In this document: positions 41,356-51,017 of the stretch, in pieces
Position numbering within the stretch: the first letter of the stretch is position 1
How the letters are laid out: each line of letters opens with the position of its first letter
Assembly: GCF_041435335.1 (NCBI RefSeq)
Contig: NZ_CP108430.1
Span: 7,970,001-8,034,000 of the forward strand
Source of the DNA: Streptomyces sp. NBC_01283
GTDB lineage: Bacteria; Actinomycetota; Actinomycetes; Streptomycetales; Streptomycetaceae
Direction of reading: 5' to 3'
DNA length: 64,000 nucleotides
Notes under the pieces: model-generated
Databases searched by the model: none
Seen by the model: only the letters and a program-made list of their open reading frames with translations
Told to the model about the DNA's origin: nothing
Translations under genes and position numbers: made by a program

Positions 41356-44151
41356 TCAGCCCGCCGAGCCGTGCTGCTGCGAAGCGGACAGCACGGGTGA
41401 GTGGGACTCGTTCGCGATGAAGTGCTTGGTCAGTTCGACGCGGCTCTTGATGTCGAGCTTCGAGAACACGCGCCGCAGGTGGCTGTCGACGGTGTGGGGT
41501 GACAGGAAGAGGGCGGTCGCCGCCTCCCTGTTGGTCCTGCCGTCGACGATCGCCCGTACGACGCGGAGCTCCGCGCTCGTAAGGCTCGCCCAGCCGGACT
41601 TGGGCAGGTCGGCGCCCAGGCCGCGCACGTTGAGCACGCCGAGATGACGCAGCTTCTTCTGCACCCGGGCCACGTCCCGCTGCGCACCGCAGTCCAGATA
41701 GAGCTCCTTGGCGGACTCCAGGAGCCGAACCGCCCGTGGCCGGTCCCGCAGGCTCTGCTCCACCTGTGCCATGTCCTCGAATGCGCCGGCCGCCGCGAGA
41801 GGGCGTCCGGCGAGCCGGTAGAGCTCCACCGCCCGGTGCAGAGCGGCTGGGTCGCCGCGCAGTGTTCCCTCCGCGTGTTCGGCGCCTCCCGCCAGCGACT
41901 GCACGGTCGGGTTGCGCTCGGCGATACGCCGGGCGAAGTCAGCCGTCTGCTCGGCCTCCGCAGCGAGCCCCACCTGCTTGGCCAGGCGTACGAGCGTCGC
42001 CGCGGCCGTCGGAGCCTCGGCGAAGAGCAGCGGGCCCGGCGTGACCTGCCCCTCGACGTTGATCAGCGTCTGGACCGTCATCTCCGGCCGCCCGCTGGCC
42101 GCATGGAACTGCGCGAGTACCCAGTCCAGGGCGACCTTGTCGGGTGCCGACTCCTCGGTCACCAGCCGTTCGGCCGTCCTCAACTGCTCGCTGGCAGTGG
42201 CGAGATCGCCACGAAGCATGCTGATGCGCGCCAGCACGATGCGTGCCGGTACGGACTCTTCCGGTGCCGTCCGGTCCGTCGGGCGAAGCGCGGCCTCGGC
42301 CTCGGCCCGCGCTTCCTCCAGCCGTCCCGTCGCCGCGAGGAGCTGGGCGTGGTGGCCGTGCCACAGCGACCGCGGCCATGACGTACCGAGCTTCTCCGCC
42401 TCCTGCCTGACGGCGGTGCAGACGGCTGTCGCCTCCTCCCACCGGTCGGCGGCGATGAGGGCCCTGAGCAGCCACGCCCACAGCGGGCGTCCGCATCCGC
42501 CGCAGCCGTGCTGGGCCGCCTTGCCCGGCTCCGTAGCCGGGAAGGACTCGGCGGTCGGGGCAGTGGCGCTGTGCGACACCGCGTCCCGGCCGGAGGTGAG
42601 CGGCGGTGCGAGGCTCACCGGCTGCCCGCGCCACGGCGCCGGGACCGAGCCGGGGAGACCGCTCACGCGCTTCGTGGTGCCCGTGATGGCGCCCTTCAAC
42701 TTGGCGCGGTCCAGCTCACAGATGTCGTGACGCGCGAGCGTGCGCTGCAGCAACTCGGCCGACATGTCGTGGCGTCCCGCGTCCCGCAGCCCTTGCCCCA
42801 GTTCGAGCGACAGGTGGGTTTCGGCCGCCGCCTTGATGCCGGGGCGTACGGCGATGGCCGCGAGGCGTCCTGCTTCGGCGCTCCGTCCCGCTGCGGCAAG
42901 GAGACGTACAGCAGGTGCCAGCGTTCGAGGCAGCTCGTCGAACGGCTCTCCCAGCGTCGACATGGCGCGAGCCGTCAGCTCGTCGCAGCCGCATCCGCCC
43001 GTCGCGCCGTCCGGGGACCGGTGCATCGCCGCGGCAGCGGTGATGCGGCCGACGGGCTGTACCCGAGGATCACTGGCGGGCGCCACAGTGTCGTCGACGG
43101 GCGCGGGAACCGGCGTGGCCGAGGTCGCGGTGGCCACCACGGCCCCGGCGGGTTCCTCCTGGAACGCGGCCTGCCGCAGTGCTTCTCCGATCACCTCATG
43201 GGCGAACGTCAGCTTCCCGCCGTCCTTGTGCAGCAGGCCCGCCTGCACCGCATCGTCGACGCTCGCGGACAATTCGGCGGCCGGGAACTCGAGCAGGACC
43301 GACGCCTCTTCGGCGGTGAAGGCCTGACCGATCTTCCTGCCGCACACGAGCAGACGCCGCGTCGCGGCCGGCATCTGACCCAGCAGACGTCCGACAGCGG
43401 CATGGACGTCCGCGGGCAGGCGCTCGGCCAGCACCGACGCGGTGCCGTCCATGATGACCACCTGCCCCGCGTCGATGAACGCGTTGAACAGGTTTTCCAC
43501 CAGCCAGGGATTGCCTCCGCAGCGAGCGGCCCAACTGAGCACGGACGCATCGGGTTTGGCTCCGAGGGTCCTCGTGCACATCTCGGCCACGGCCTCGTCG
43601 TCCAGCGTCCCCAGGTGCAGCCGCACGGCGGAGTGATCGGCGAGCCAGCCGATGGCGTGCTGGGCGAGGGACCGGGTGGAAACCGGTCTGCGGGCGAGCA
43701 GCCACAGCACGGGCGAGGGGGCGAGGGACTGCACGAGTCCCCGGAGCGCGAGGCCGCTGACGTCGTCGATCCGCTGGGTGTCGTCCAGGACGATCATGAG
43801 GGGGTGCCTGCGCGCCGCGCTCTCGAGCAGTTCGCCCAGGCGATCCATGAGCCAGAAGGGGTTCCTGTCCGGGCGGGCCAGATCACCCAAGCCGGCCGCA
43901 CCGGGCGTCACATGCCGAACGAGGTTGATCAGCCACTGCAGAGGGAGCGGTTGATCGGTCCCCCTGGCCTGCCCGGCGATCACGGTGAGGCCCCGGTCGG
44001 CCCCTTCCAGGGCCGTGGCCTTCAACAGCCGCGTCTTTCCCGTGCCGAACTGACCCTCGACGATCACGCAACTGCCGGAACCACGCGCGGCCGCATCCAA
44101 ATGGCTGCCCAGAGTGGACAGTGCGTGTTCTCGCCCTACCAGTGCATTCAT
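41356..44151 (-). CDS. LAL-type LuxR regulator (large ATP-binding)
   Basis: A 931-residue regulator with all parts. The N-terminal ATPase has Walker A GQFGTGKT (33-40) and Walker B HPLMIVLDDTQRIDD (about 110-124). A long helical-repeat middle follows. The C-terminal helix-turn-helix is LTSAELRVVRAIVDGRTNRE, then ATALFLSPHTVDSHLRRVF. Start ATG 44151 follows GGGGGG. It is divergent from the mevalonate operon, and the 18-bp dyad at 44283-44300 lies between them. LAL regulators commonly activate the clusters they sit in, so this is a good candidate for the protein binding that dyad. Confidence 0.9.
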   Translation of the reverse strand: MNALVGREHALSTLGSHLDAAARGSGSCVIVEGQFGTGKTRLLKATALEGADRGLTVIAGQARGTDQPLPLQWLINLVRHVTPGAAGLGDLARPDRNPFWLMDRLGELLESAARRHPLMIVLDDTQRIDDVSGLALRGLVQSLAPSPVLWLLARRPVSTRSLAQHAIGWLADHSAVRLHLGTLDDEAVAEMCTRTLGAKPDASVLSWAARCGGNPWLVENLFNAFIDAGQVVIMDGTASVLAERLPADVHAAVGRLLGQMPAATRRLLVCGRKIGQAFTAEEASVLLEFPAAELSASVDDAVQAGLLHKDGGKLTFAHEVIGEALRQAAFQEEPAGAVVATATSATPVPAPVDDTVAPASDPRVQPVGRITAAAAMHRSPDGATGGCGCDELTARAMSTLGEPFDELPRTLAPAVRLLAAAGRSAEAGRLAAIAVRPGIKAAAETHLSLELGQGLRDAGRHDMSAELLQRTLARHDICELDRAKLKGAITGTTKRVSGLPGSVPAPWRGQPVSLAPPLTSGRDAVSHSATAPTAESFPATEPGKAAQHGCGGCGRPLWAWLLRALIAADRWEEATAVCTAVRQEAEKLGTSWPRSLWHGHHAQLLAATGRLEEARAEAEAALRPTDRTAPEESVPARIVLARISMLRGDLATASEQLRTAERLVTEESAPDKVALDWVLAQFHAASGRPEMTVQTLINVEGQVTPGPLLFAEAPTAAATLVRLAKQVGLAAEAEQTADFARRIAERNPTVQSLAGGAEHAEGTLRGDPAALHRAVELYRLAGRPLAAAGAFEDMAQVEQSLRDRPRAVRLLESAKELYLDCGAQRDVARVQKKLRHLGVLNVRGLGADLPKSGWASLTSAELRVVRAIVDGRTNREAATALFLSPHTVDSHLRRVFSKLDIKSRVELTKHFIANESHSPVLSASQQHGSAG

Positions 44152-44282
44152 ATTTACCCCCCGTGTATGCCTCCGCGGAATTATTCAACGCATGCCGTGG
44201 GCATGGCAATGAATGTTCAACGAGCGTTCGACTGTCCGGACTGGGCAGTTGGACACTGGCGTGAATGCGTGGATGAGGCGGC

Positions 44283-44328
44283 ACTACTCGCGCGAGTAGT
44301 GGGCAGGACGGCGCGTTGTGAATACTGT
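44283..44328 (+). promoter_or_regulatory. Cluster operator and promoter of the mevalonate operon
   Basis: The perfect 18-bp palindrome ACTACTCGCGCGAGTAGT (44283-44300) is followed by GGGC and a probable -10 TACTGT (44323-44328). The same arrangement recurs at 57558-57603, with 40 bp from palindrome start to TACTGTCGTG in both. The place normally taken by -35 abuts the palindrome and is weak, which fits an activator. To the left, TGGCGTGAAT (44257-44266) matches TGGCGTAAAT at the other site and may mark the leftward promoter. Confidence 0.7.
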
Positions 44329-44534
44329 CGTGCCATGCCGGTTCGATGTTGAGAAGTGCGGAGAACGTGCATGCACTGCTTTCGGGATCGGCATTACCCA
44401 CTTGAGAATGCTCTGATGCATTCATCTCGGGCCGGAAAGCCCAACGCCCGAAGTGACGTGTCCTCAGCGAATTCATGGGAGTCCGAGATGCAGGGGAATG
44501 CGAGTGGCCTTCGCCTTGATCGGGAGAGGCAAGC

Positions 44535-45623
44535 ATGACCGTCAGTTACCTTGCGGCAGCAGCAGCCCCGGCTGCCTTCGATGCCGCGATCGGAAACTTC
44601 TTTGCCGAGCGCAGAGCTGAAGTCGAAGTGCTCGGCGCGGGCTTCGCGGACACGATCGCCGAGCTGGAGAGCTACGTTCTGCGCGGCGGCAAGCGCGTCC
44701 GGCCCGTCTTCGCCTGGCTCGGCTGGATCGGTGCGGGCGGTGACCAGTACGACCCGATCGCCACATCGGTGTTGAGCGCCTGCGCGGGGCTCGAACTGCT
44801 GCACGCGTCGGCCCTGATCCACGACGACATCATCGACGCGTCACGGACGCGCCGCGGCCATCCCGCCGCGCACGTGACGTTCGCCGACCGGCACCGGGCG
44901 GAGCGCTTCTCCGGCGATCCCGACGCCTTCGGCGTGAACACCGCCATCCTGGTCGGGGATCTGGCACATGTGTGGGCCGACAGCATGGTCCGCGCGTCCG
45001 GGTTGCCGACGGACGCGCAGGCCCGGCTCGGGCCGGTGTGGTCCGCGGTGCGTTCGGAGGTCCTGTACGGGCAGCTGCTCGACCTGACCAATCAGGCGGG
45101 CGGCGACGAAGGCATCGAAGCGGCACTGCGCGTCAATCAGTACAAGACGGCCTCGTACACGGTGGAACGCCCCCTGGAGTTCGGTGCCGCGATCGCGGGC
45201 GCCGGGACCGAACTGGTCGCGGCATACCGGGCGTTCGGTGCCGACATCGGCATCGCGTTCCAGCTCCGAGATGACCTGCTGGGCGTCTTCGGCGACCCGG
45301 CGGTGACGGGCAAACCATCGGGCGACGACCTTCGCGAGGGCAAGCGGACGGTGCTGCTCGCGTCGGCACTGGAGCGCGCGGACGAACGCGACCCGGCAGC
45401 GGCGAGGTTTCTCCGCAAGGTGATCGGCACCGACCTCTCCGACGAGGAAGTCGCCTCCGTACGCGCCGTGTTCGTCGACTGCGGTGCCGTGGACCACGTG
45501 GAGCGTCTCATCTCCCTCCGCACCGACAGGGCCATGGCCGTGCTGGACTCGAGTGACGCCACGGCCCCCGCCAGGAATGAGCTCGCCGCGATGGCGGTCA
45601 AGGCGACGCAGCGGGCCAGCTGA
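44535..45623 (+). CDS. Polyprenyl diphosphate synthase (trans, GPP/FPP/GGPP type)
   Basis: A 362-residue head-to-tail prenyl synthase joining IPP to an allylic diphosphate. The first Asp-rich motif is DDIID (97-101) in ELLHASALIHDDIIDASRTR. The second is FQLRDDLLGVFGD. The residues four and five before the first motif are small (Ala, Ser), which in this family tends to allow longer products, so FPP or GGPP is as likely as GPP. Start ATG 44535 after GGGAGAGG. First gene of the coupled mevalonate operon; it shapes the donor for the prenyltransferase at the operon's end. Confidence 0.9.
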   Translation: MTVSYLAAAAAPAAFDAAIGNFFAERRAEVEVLGAGFADTIAELESYVLRGGKRVRPVFAWLGWIGAGGDQYDPIATSVLSACAGLELLHASALIHDDIIDASRTRRGHPAAHVTFADRHRAERFSGDPDAFGVNTAILVGDLAHVWADSMVRASGLPTDAQARLGPVWSAVRSEVLYGQLLDLTNQAGGDEGIEAALRVNQYKTASYTVERPLEFGAAIAGAGTELVAAYRAFGADIGIAFQLRDDLLGVFGDPAVTGKPSGDDLREGKRTVLLASALERADERDPAAARFLRKVIGTDLSDEEVASVRAVFVDCGAVDHVERLISLRTDRAMAVLDSSDATAPARNELAAMAVKATQRAS

Positions 45624-46705
45624 TGGCATCGACGAACGCGCGCACTCGCGCCGGCCACGAATACCCCGCGGGGGGCCCGGCTGGCGGAAGCGGCAGGCCG
45701 GGTGTCGGAAACGCCCACGGCAAGGCCATCCTGCTGGGGGAGCATGCCGTCGTGTACGGCGCTCCGGCACTGGCCATTCCGGTTCCGCAGCTGACGGCCA
45801 CGGCGAAGGCCACCCGCTTTCCGTGCCCGGGCAACGGGGCGGACAGAGTCTCCTTCTCGCTGACGGGATCAGGGTCCGCGGCGGCGACGCCGCTGGCCAC
45901 GGACGGCCTGCGGCGCCTGGTGGCGGAGTTCAAGGAGATGACCGGCGTCACCGGCCGCATGTGCGTCGACGTACTCATCGACTGCTCGATCCCGCAGGGC
46001 CGTGGGCTCGGCTCCAGTGCCGCGTGCGCCCGGGCGGCCGTACTGGCCTTCGCGGATCTCTTCGGCCACCGGCTCGACGCCCAGGAGGTGTTCGATCTCG
46101 TGCAGACGTCGGAGAAGGTGGCGCACGGCAGGGCCAGCGGCATAGACGCCCTCGCCACGGGTTCGACGTCTCCCCTCCTCTTCCGTTCGGGGAGCGCACG
46201 GGAGTTGCCCGTTCCGGTGCCTGGTTCCGGCCCACCACACCCACCGGAACGGAGCGGACACCGCGGCTTCGACGGGGTGTTCGTCATCGGGGACAGCGGT
46301 GTCGGCGGCAGCACCAAGGACGCGGTGAGGATGCTCAGGCGCAAGTTCGAGCGCGACCCGGCAGCTCAGACGGACTTCGTATGCCGGGTGTCGAGCCTGA
46401 CCGACGGTGCCGCGGAGGACCTCGCCCACGGCCGATGCGGCGACTTCGGGGCGCGGATGACCGAGAACCACAGGTTGCTCCGTGACATCGGGCTCAGCAC
46501 GGACGTGATCGATGCGCTGGTCGATGCCGCCGTCGCGGCGGGCGGTCTGGGCGCCAAGATCAGCGGCGGTGGGCTCGGCGGTTGCATGATCGCCCTGGCC
46601 GGAGAGCCACGCCGGGCCCGGGCGGTCGTTCGAAGCCTGCGCGAGACCGGCGCCATACGGACCTGGGTCGTGCCCACGGGGAGGTTTGTGAGTCATGCCG
46701 ATTGA
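45623..46705 (+). CDS. mvaK1: Mevalonate kinase
   Basis: A 360-residue GHMP kinase that phosphorylates mevalonate at C5 using ATP. It has GKAILLGEHAVVYG (33-46), the ATP loop PQGRGLGSSAACARA, and the C-terminal motif KISGGGLGGCMIAL. It has about 30 extra residues at the N-terminus that are low in conservation. ATG 45623 shares its A with the preceding stop (TGATG). The next gene overlaps by 11 bp. The order kinase, decarboxylase, phosphomevalonate kinase is that of Streptomyces mevalonate clusters. Confidence 0.93.
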   Translation: MASTNARTRAGHEYPAGGPAGGSGRPGVGNAHGKAILLGEHAVVYGAPALAIPVPQLTATAKATRFPCPGNGADRVSFSLTGSGSAAATPLATDGLRRLVAEFKEMTGVTGRMCVDVLIDCSIPQGRGLGSSAACARAAVLAFADLFGHRLDAQEVFDLVQTSEKVAHGRASGIDALATGSTSPLLFRSGSARELPVPVPGSGPPHPPERSGHRGFDGVFVIGDSGVGGSTKDAVRMLRRKFERDPAAQTDFVCRVSSLTDGAAEDLAHGRCGDFGARMTENHRLLRDIGLSTDVIDALVDAAVAAGGLGAKISGGGLGGCMIALAGEPRRARAVVRSLRETGAIRTWVVPTGRFVSHAD

Positions 46706-47744
46706 TCGCGAGACGGAGCCGGCCGCTCTGCCCGAGAGTGTTCTCGACGGCGGCGCGACTGCCGTCGCCCATCCGAACATCGCGCTGATCAAGTACTGGG
46801 GCAAGCTCGACGAGCGACTCGTCATCCCGTGCGTCGACAGCCTGTCGATGACCCTGGACATTCTCCCGACGACGACCACCGTTCGGCTCACCCCGGCGGT
46901 CAGGGATGACACGGTAACCCTCGACGGCAAGCCCGCGACGGGCGAACAGAGGCAGCGCATCACCGCCTTCCTCGAGCTGATCCGGGAGATGGCAGGCCGA
47001 AGCGAACGAGCAGCCGTCGACACCCGCAACACGGTCCCCACCGGGGCGGGCCTCGCCTCCTCGGCAAGCGGCTTCGCGGCCCTGGCCCTCGCAGGCGCCG
47101 CCGCATACGGGGTCGGACTCGATCCCACCGCGTTGTCGCGGCTGGCACGGCGCGGATCCGCGTCGGCATCCCGGTCGGTGTTCGGCGGCTTCGCGGTCTG
47201 CCACGCGGGCCGGGGTATCGGCGCGACCGCGGACCTCAGCTCCTACGCGGAGCCGGTGTCCGTGCCGGACTTCGACCCGGCCCTGGTGATCGCGCTGGTC
47301 AACGCCGGCCCCAAGACCGTGTCCAGCCGTGCGGCCATGCGTCGCACGGTGGAGACCTCGCCGCTCTACAAGGCGTGGGCGATCTCGGGCAAGGCCGATC
47401 TGACCGACATGCGGGCGGCGTTGAGCCGCGGCGATCTCGAAGGAGTCGGAGAGATCGCCGAGCGGAACGCCCTCGGGATGCACGCGACGATGCTGGCCGC
47501 GCGACCGGCTGTGCGCTACCTCTCGCCCGCGACCCTGGCCGTGCTCGACAGCGTTCTGCAGCTCAGGGCGGACGGCGTACCGGCCTACGCGACCATGGAC
47601 GCCGGACCGAACGTCAAGGTGCTCTGCCACCACGCGGACGCCGCCCGGGTGGCGGACACGGTGCGCGACGCCGTGCCCGCATGTTCCGCGATCACTGCCC
47701 GGCGCGGCCCGGGCGCTCGTCTCGTCACCGGGGCGGAGCGGTGA
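46695..47744 (+). CDS. mvaD: Diphosphomevalonate decarboxylase
   Basis: A 349-residue GHMP-family enzyme that converts mevalonate diphosphate to IPP with ATP use and loss of CO2. It has the diagnostic NIALIKYWGKLDERLVIP, the loop PTGAGLASSASGFAALALA, and RRGSASASRSVFGGF with the active-site Ser/Arg region. Start ATG 46695 lies 11 bp inside the mevalonate kinase gene. Length is normal for bacterial MvaD. Confidence 0.94.
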   Translation: MPIDRETEPAALPESVLDGGATAVAHPNIALIKYWGKLDERLVIPCVDSLSMTLDILPTTTTVRLTPAVRDDTVTLDGKPATGEQRQRITAFLELIREMAGRSERAAVDTRNTVPTGAGLASSASGFAALALAGAAAYGVGLDPTALSRLARRGSASASRSVFGGFAVCHAGRGIGATADLSSYAEPVSVPDFDPALVIALVNAGPKTVSSRAAMRRTVETSPLYKAWAISGKADLTDMRAALSRGDLEGVGEIAERNALGMHATMLAARPAVRYLSPATLAVLDSVLQLRADGVPAYATMDAGPNVKVLCHHADAARVADTVRDAVPACSAITARRGPGARLVTGAER

Positions 47745-48868
47745 CCGGCCGCAGAACGGTCGTCCGGCATGCGCCCGGCAAGCTGTTCATCGCCGGAGAG
47801 TACGCGGTGCTGGAGCCGGGCCACCCGGCGATCCTGGTCGCGGTCGACCGGCAGATCAGCGTGACCGTGTCGGCAGCCGAAGGCGCCGATGCCGTGATCG
47901 ATTCCGATCTCTGCCCCGGAGAGACACACCTGGGGCGAGGGGACGGCGGGCTCACCGGCCTTGGCGCGGACGACGAACGACAGGCACGGGCCGGGCTCAC
48001 CCATGTCGTGTCGGCGATCGACGTCATCGAAGCGCTGCTGGCCGAGCGGGAGCTGACCGTACCCCCGCTGCACCTCTCGATCAGGAGCGGTCTGCACCAC
48101 GACGGAACCAAGATCGGCCTGGGGTCGAGCGGCGCGGTGACGGTCGCCGTGGTGGACGCCGTGGCCGCGTACTGCGGCATCGATCTCTCGCCCGACGCGC
48201 GCTTTCGGCTCGCGATGCTGGCGACGGCGCGCCTCGCCCCCCAGTCCTCGGGCGGCGACCTCGCCGCGAGCGTCTGGGGCGGCTGGATCGCGTACCAGGC
48301 GCCCGATCGCACTGCCGTGCTCGACATGGCGCGGCGCAGCGGCATCGCGGAGACGCTCCGCGCGCCGTGGCCGGGCTTCGGGCTGCGGCGGTTGCCGCCG
48401 CCCCGCCGGCTCGTCCTGGAGGTGGGCTGGACCGGACGACCGGCCAGCAGCACTTCGTTGGCCGGTCGCCTGGGAGCGGGCGACTGGCGGGGCAGTCCGT
48501 CGCAACGGAACTTCCTGGCCCGCAGCGATGAGTGTGTGGGCGCCTCGATCCGCGCGCTCGGGCAGGGAGACGACGACGAGCTGCTGCGACGGATCCGGGA
48601 CGCGCGCCGGATGCTCGCCGATCTGGACGGCGAAGCCCATCTGGGCATCTTCACCCCCGAGCTGACGGCCCTGTGCGACACCGCCGAGTCCTTCGGCGGT
48701 GCGGCCAAACCGTCGGGGGCGGGGGGCGGCGACTGCGGCATCGCGCTGCTGGATGCCGGGGCGGAGAAGGAGATCGCGCAACTGCGGGAGGGGTGGGGCG
48801 CCGCAGGGGTGCTTCCCCTGCCGGTTCATGTCCAGCCGGCGAAGCCGACACAAGGGAGCGCATCATGA
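47741..48868 (+). CDS. mvaK2: Phosphomevalonate kinase
   Basis: A 375-residue GHMP kinase making mevalonate diphosphate. It has APGKLFIAGEYAVLEPGHPA at the N-terminus, the ATP loop KIGLGSSGAVTVAVVDAV, and SGAGGGDCGIALL near the C-terminus. GTG 47741 overlaps the MvaD stop (GTGA), and its own end overlaps fni (ATGA). The upstream frame extension is a shadow of mvaD. Confidence 0.93.
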   Translation: MTGRRTVVRHAPGKLFIAGEYAVLEPGHPAILVAVDRQISVTVSAAEGADAVIDSDLCPGETHLGRGDGGLTGLGADDERQARAGLTHVVSAIDVIEALLAERELTVPPLHLSIRSGLHHDGTKIGLGSSGAVTVAVVDAVAAYCGIDLSPDARFRLAMLATARLAPQSSGGDLAASVWGGWIAYQAPDRTAVLDMARRSGIAETLRAPWPGFGLRRLPPPRRLVLEVGWTGRPASSTSLAGRLGAGDWRGSPSQRNFLARSDECVGASIRALGQGDDDELLRRIRDARRMLADLDGEAHLGIFTPELTALCDTAESFGGAAKPSGAGGGDCGIALLDAGAEKEIAQLREGWGAAGVLPLPVHVQPAKPTQGSAS

Positions 48869-49956
48869 TCGCGGATCGCAAGGACGACCATGTCCGATTC
48901 GCTGCGGAGCAGCAACGCCACCTCGGGGGACACAATCAGTTCGACGACGTGTCCTTCGTCCATCACGCCCTCGCCGGCATCGACCGGCCCGATGTCTCGC
49001 TGGCCACGCGGTTCGGCGGCATCGACTGGAAGGTGCCGCTGTACATCAACGCGATGACCGGCGGCAGCCCCAAGACGGGCGCCATCAACCGGGATCTGGC
49101 GATCGCCGCCCGCGAGACCGGCGTCGCCATCGCGACAGGGTCCATGAGCGCGTACTTCGCCGACGAATCGGTGGAGGACACCTTCAGCGTGATGCGCCGT
49201 GAGAACCCGGACGGTTTCATCATGGCGAACATCAACGCGAACGCCTCGGTCGAGAAGGCACGACGGGCCGTCGGACTGCTGCGCGCGGACGCCCTGCAGA
49301 TCCACCTCAACTCCATCCAGGAGACGGTGATGCCGGAGGGCGACCGGTCCTTCTCCTTCTGGGGCCCGCAGATCGAAGAGATCGTGGCCGGCGTCGACGT
49401 CCCGGTGATCGTCAAGGAGGTCGGCTTCGGACTGAGCCGCAAGACCGTCCTGATGCTGCAGGAGATGGGCGTGCGCGCGGCCGATGTCGCGGGCCGCGGC
49501 GGCACCAACTTCGCGCGCATCGAGAACGACCGGCGCGATCGTGCCGACTACTCCTACCTCAACGGCTGGGGACAGTCCGCTCCCGCATGCCTGCTGGACG
49601 TCCACGGTGCGGGGCTCCCGGTGCTCGCCTCCGGCGGTGTCCGCAATCCGCTCGACGTGGCGCGCGGACTGGCCCTCGGCGCCGCGGGCGTCGGAGCGTC
49701 CGGGCAGTTCCTGAAGACGGTGCTCGACGGCGGCGTGCCCGCTCTGATCTCGCAGATCTCCGCGTGGCTCGATCAACTGGAAGCCCTGATGACCGTACTG
49801 GGCGCGCACACCCCGGCCGACCTGACCCGCTGCGACGTGCTCGTCCGGGGCGACCTGCGGACGTTCTGCGTCGACCGGGGCATCGAGACCCGTCGACTGG
49901 CCACCCGCTCCAGCTCCTACAGCACCACTCACGAGACGATTGGAAACACCCGATGA
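48865..49956 (+). CDS. fni: Type II isopentenyl-diphosphate isomerase
   Basis: A 363-residue FMN- and NAD(P)H-dependent enzyme that interconverts IPP and DMAPP. It has MIADRKDDHVRFAAEQQ at the start, INAMTGGSPKTGAINRDLA, the flavin-site segments GSMSAYF and NANASVEKA, QIHLNSIQETVMPEGDR, and DVAGRGGTNFARIENDR. Type II (not the Nudix type I) is usual in mevalonate-bearing streptomycetes. ATG 48865, coupled on both sides by 4-bp overlaps. Confidence 0.95.
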   Translation: MIADRKDDHVRFAAEQQRHLGGHNQFDDVSFVHHALAGIDRPDVSLATRFGGIDWKVPLYINAMTGGSPKTGAINRDLAIAARETGVAIATGSMSAYFADESVEDTFSVMRRENPDGFIMANINANASVEKARRAVGLLRADALQIHLNSIQETVMPEGDRSFSFWGPQIEEIVAGVDVPVIVKEVGFGLSRKTVLMLQEMGVRAADVAGRGGTNFARIENDRRDRADYSYLNGWGQSAPACLLDVHGAGLPVLASGGVRNPLDVARGLALGAAGVGASGQFLKTVLDGGVPALISQISAWLDQLEALMTVLGAHTPADLTRCDVLVRGDLRTFCVDRGIETRRLATRSSSYSTTHETIGNTR

Positions 49957-51017
49957 ACGACACTCACGCGATCGCCGGCGTTCCCATGAGATGGGTGGGG
50001 CCCCTGCGCATCTCGGGAAACACGGCGACGACCGAGACGGACGTGCCGCTCGCGACCTACGAGTCGCCCCTGTGGCCCTCCGTCCGACGGGGCGCCAAGC
50101 TGTCGATGCTGGTCGAGAACGGCATCGTCGCCACGCTGGTCGACGACCGCATGACGCGCTCGGTCTACGTCAAGGCGGACGACGCGCAGACCGCATACCT
50201 GGCGGCACTGGAGGTGGACGCCCGTCTCGACGAACTCCGCGAGATCGTGCGCAAGTGCAGCAGATTCACCGAACTGATCGGGTTCCGTCACGAGATCACC
50301 GCCAACCTGCTGTTCCTCCGGTTCGAGTTCACCACCGGTGATGCATCGGGACACAACATGGCGACGCTGGCCGCCGATGCGCTCCTGACACACATCCTGC
50401 AGACCATTCCGGGCATCACGTACGGCTCGATCTCGGGCAACTACTGCACCGACAAGAAGGCCACCGCGATCAACGGCATCCTCGGGCGCGGCAAGAACGT
50501 GGTCACGGAACTGCTGGTGCCGCGCGCCGTCGTCCACGAGGTGCTGCACACGTCGGCGGCCGCGATAGCGGAACTGAACGTGCACAAGAACATGATCGGT
50601 ACCGCGCTCGCCGGCGGAATCCGCTCGGCCAACGCGCACTACGCGAACATGCTGCTCGCGTTCTATCTGGCCACGGGCCAGGACGCGGCCAACATCGTCG
50701 AGGGCTCCCAGGGCTTCACCGTGGCCGAGGACCGCGACGGCGACCTCTACTTCTCCTGCACCCTGCCCAACCTGATCATGGGGACGGTCGGAAACGGCAA
50801 GGGCCTCCAGTTCGTCGAGGAGAACCTGACCCGGCTCGGCTGCCGGGCGGCACGCGAACCCGGCGAGAACGCGCGCCGCCTCGCGGTCATAGCGGCCGCG
50901 ACGGTGCTGTGTGGCGAACTGTCGCTCCTGGCGGCACAGACGAACCCGGGCGAGCTGATGCGGGCCCACGTCCACTTGGAGCGCAAGAACGAGACCACGA
51001 AGGTCGGAGGTCAGTGA
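49953..51017 (+). CDS. mvaA: HMG-CoA reductase, class I
   Basis: A 354-residue soluble enzyme reducing HMG-CoA to mevalonate with NADPH; no membrane anchor. Diagnostic segments are FEFTTGDASGHNMATLAADA, GNYCTDKKATAINGILGRG, and AGGIRSANAHYANMLLAFYL. Start ATG 49953 overlaps fni; the stop overlaps the HMG-CoA synthase start. It catalyses the committed step of the pathway encoded here. Confidence 0.95.
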   Translation: MNDTHAIAGVPMRWVGPLRISGNTATTETDVPLATYESPLWPSVRRGAKLSMLVENGIVATLVDDRMTRSVYVKADDAQTAYLAALEVDARLDELREIVRKCSRFTELIGFRHEITANLLFLRFEFTTGDASGHNMATLAADALLTHILQTIPGITYGSISGNYCTDKKATAINGILGRGKNVVTELLVPRAVVHEVLHTSAAAIAELNVHKNMIGTALAGGIRSANAHYANMLLAFYLATGQDAANIVEGSQGFTVAEDRDGDLYFSCTLPNLIMGTVGNGKGLQFVEENLTRLGCRAAREPGENARRLAVIAAATVLCGELSLLAAQTNPGELMRAHVHLERKNETTKVGGQ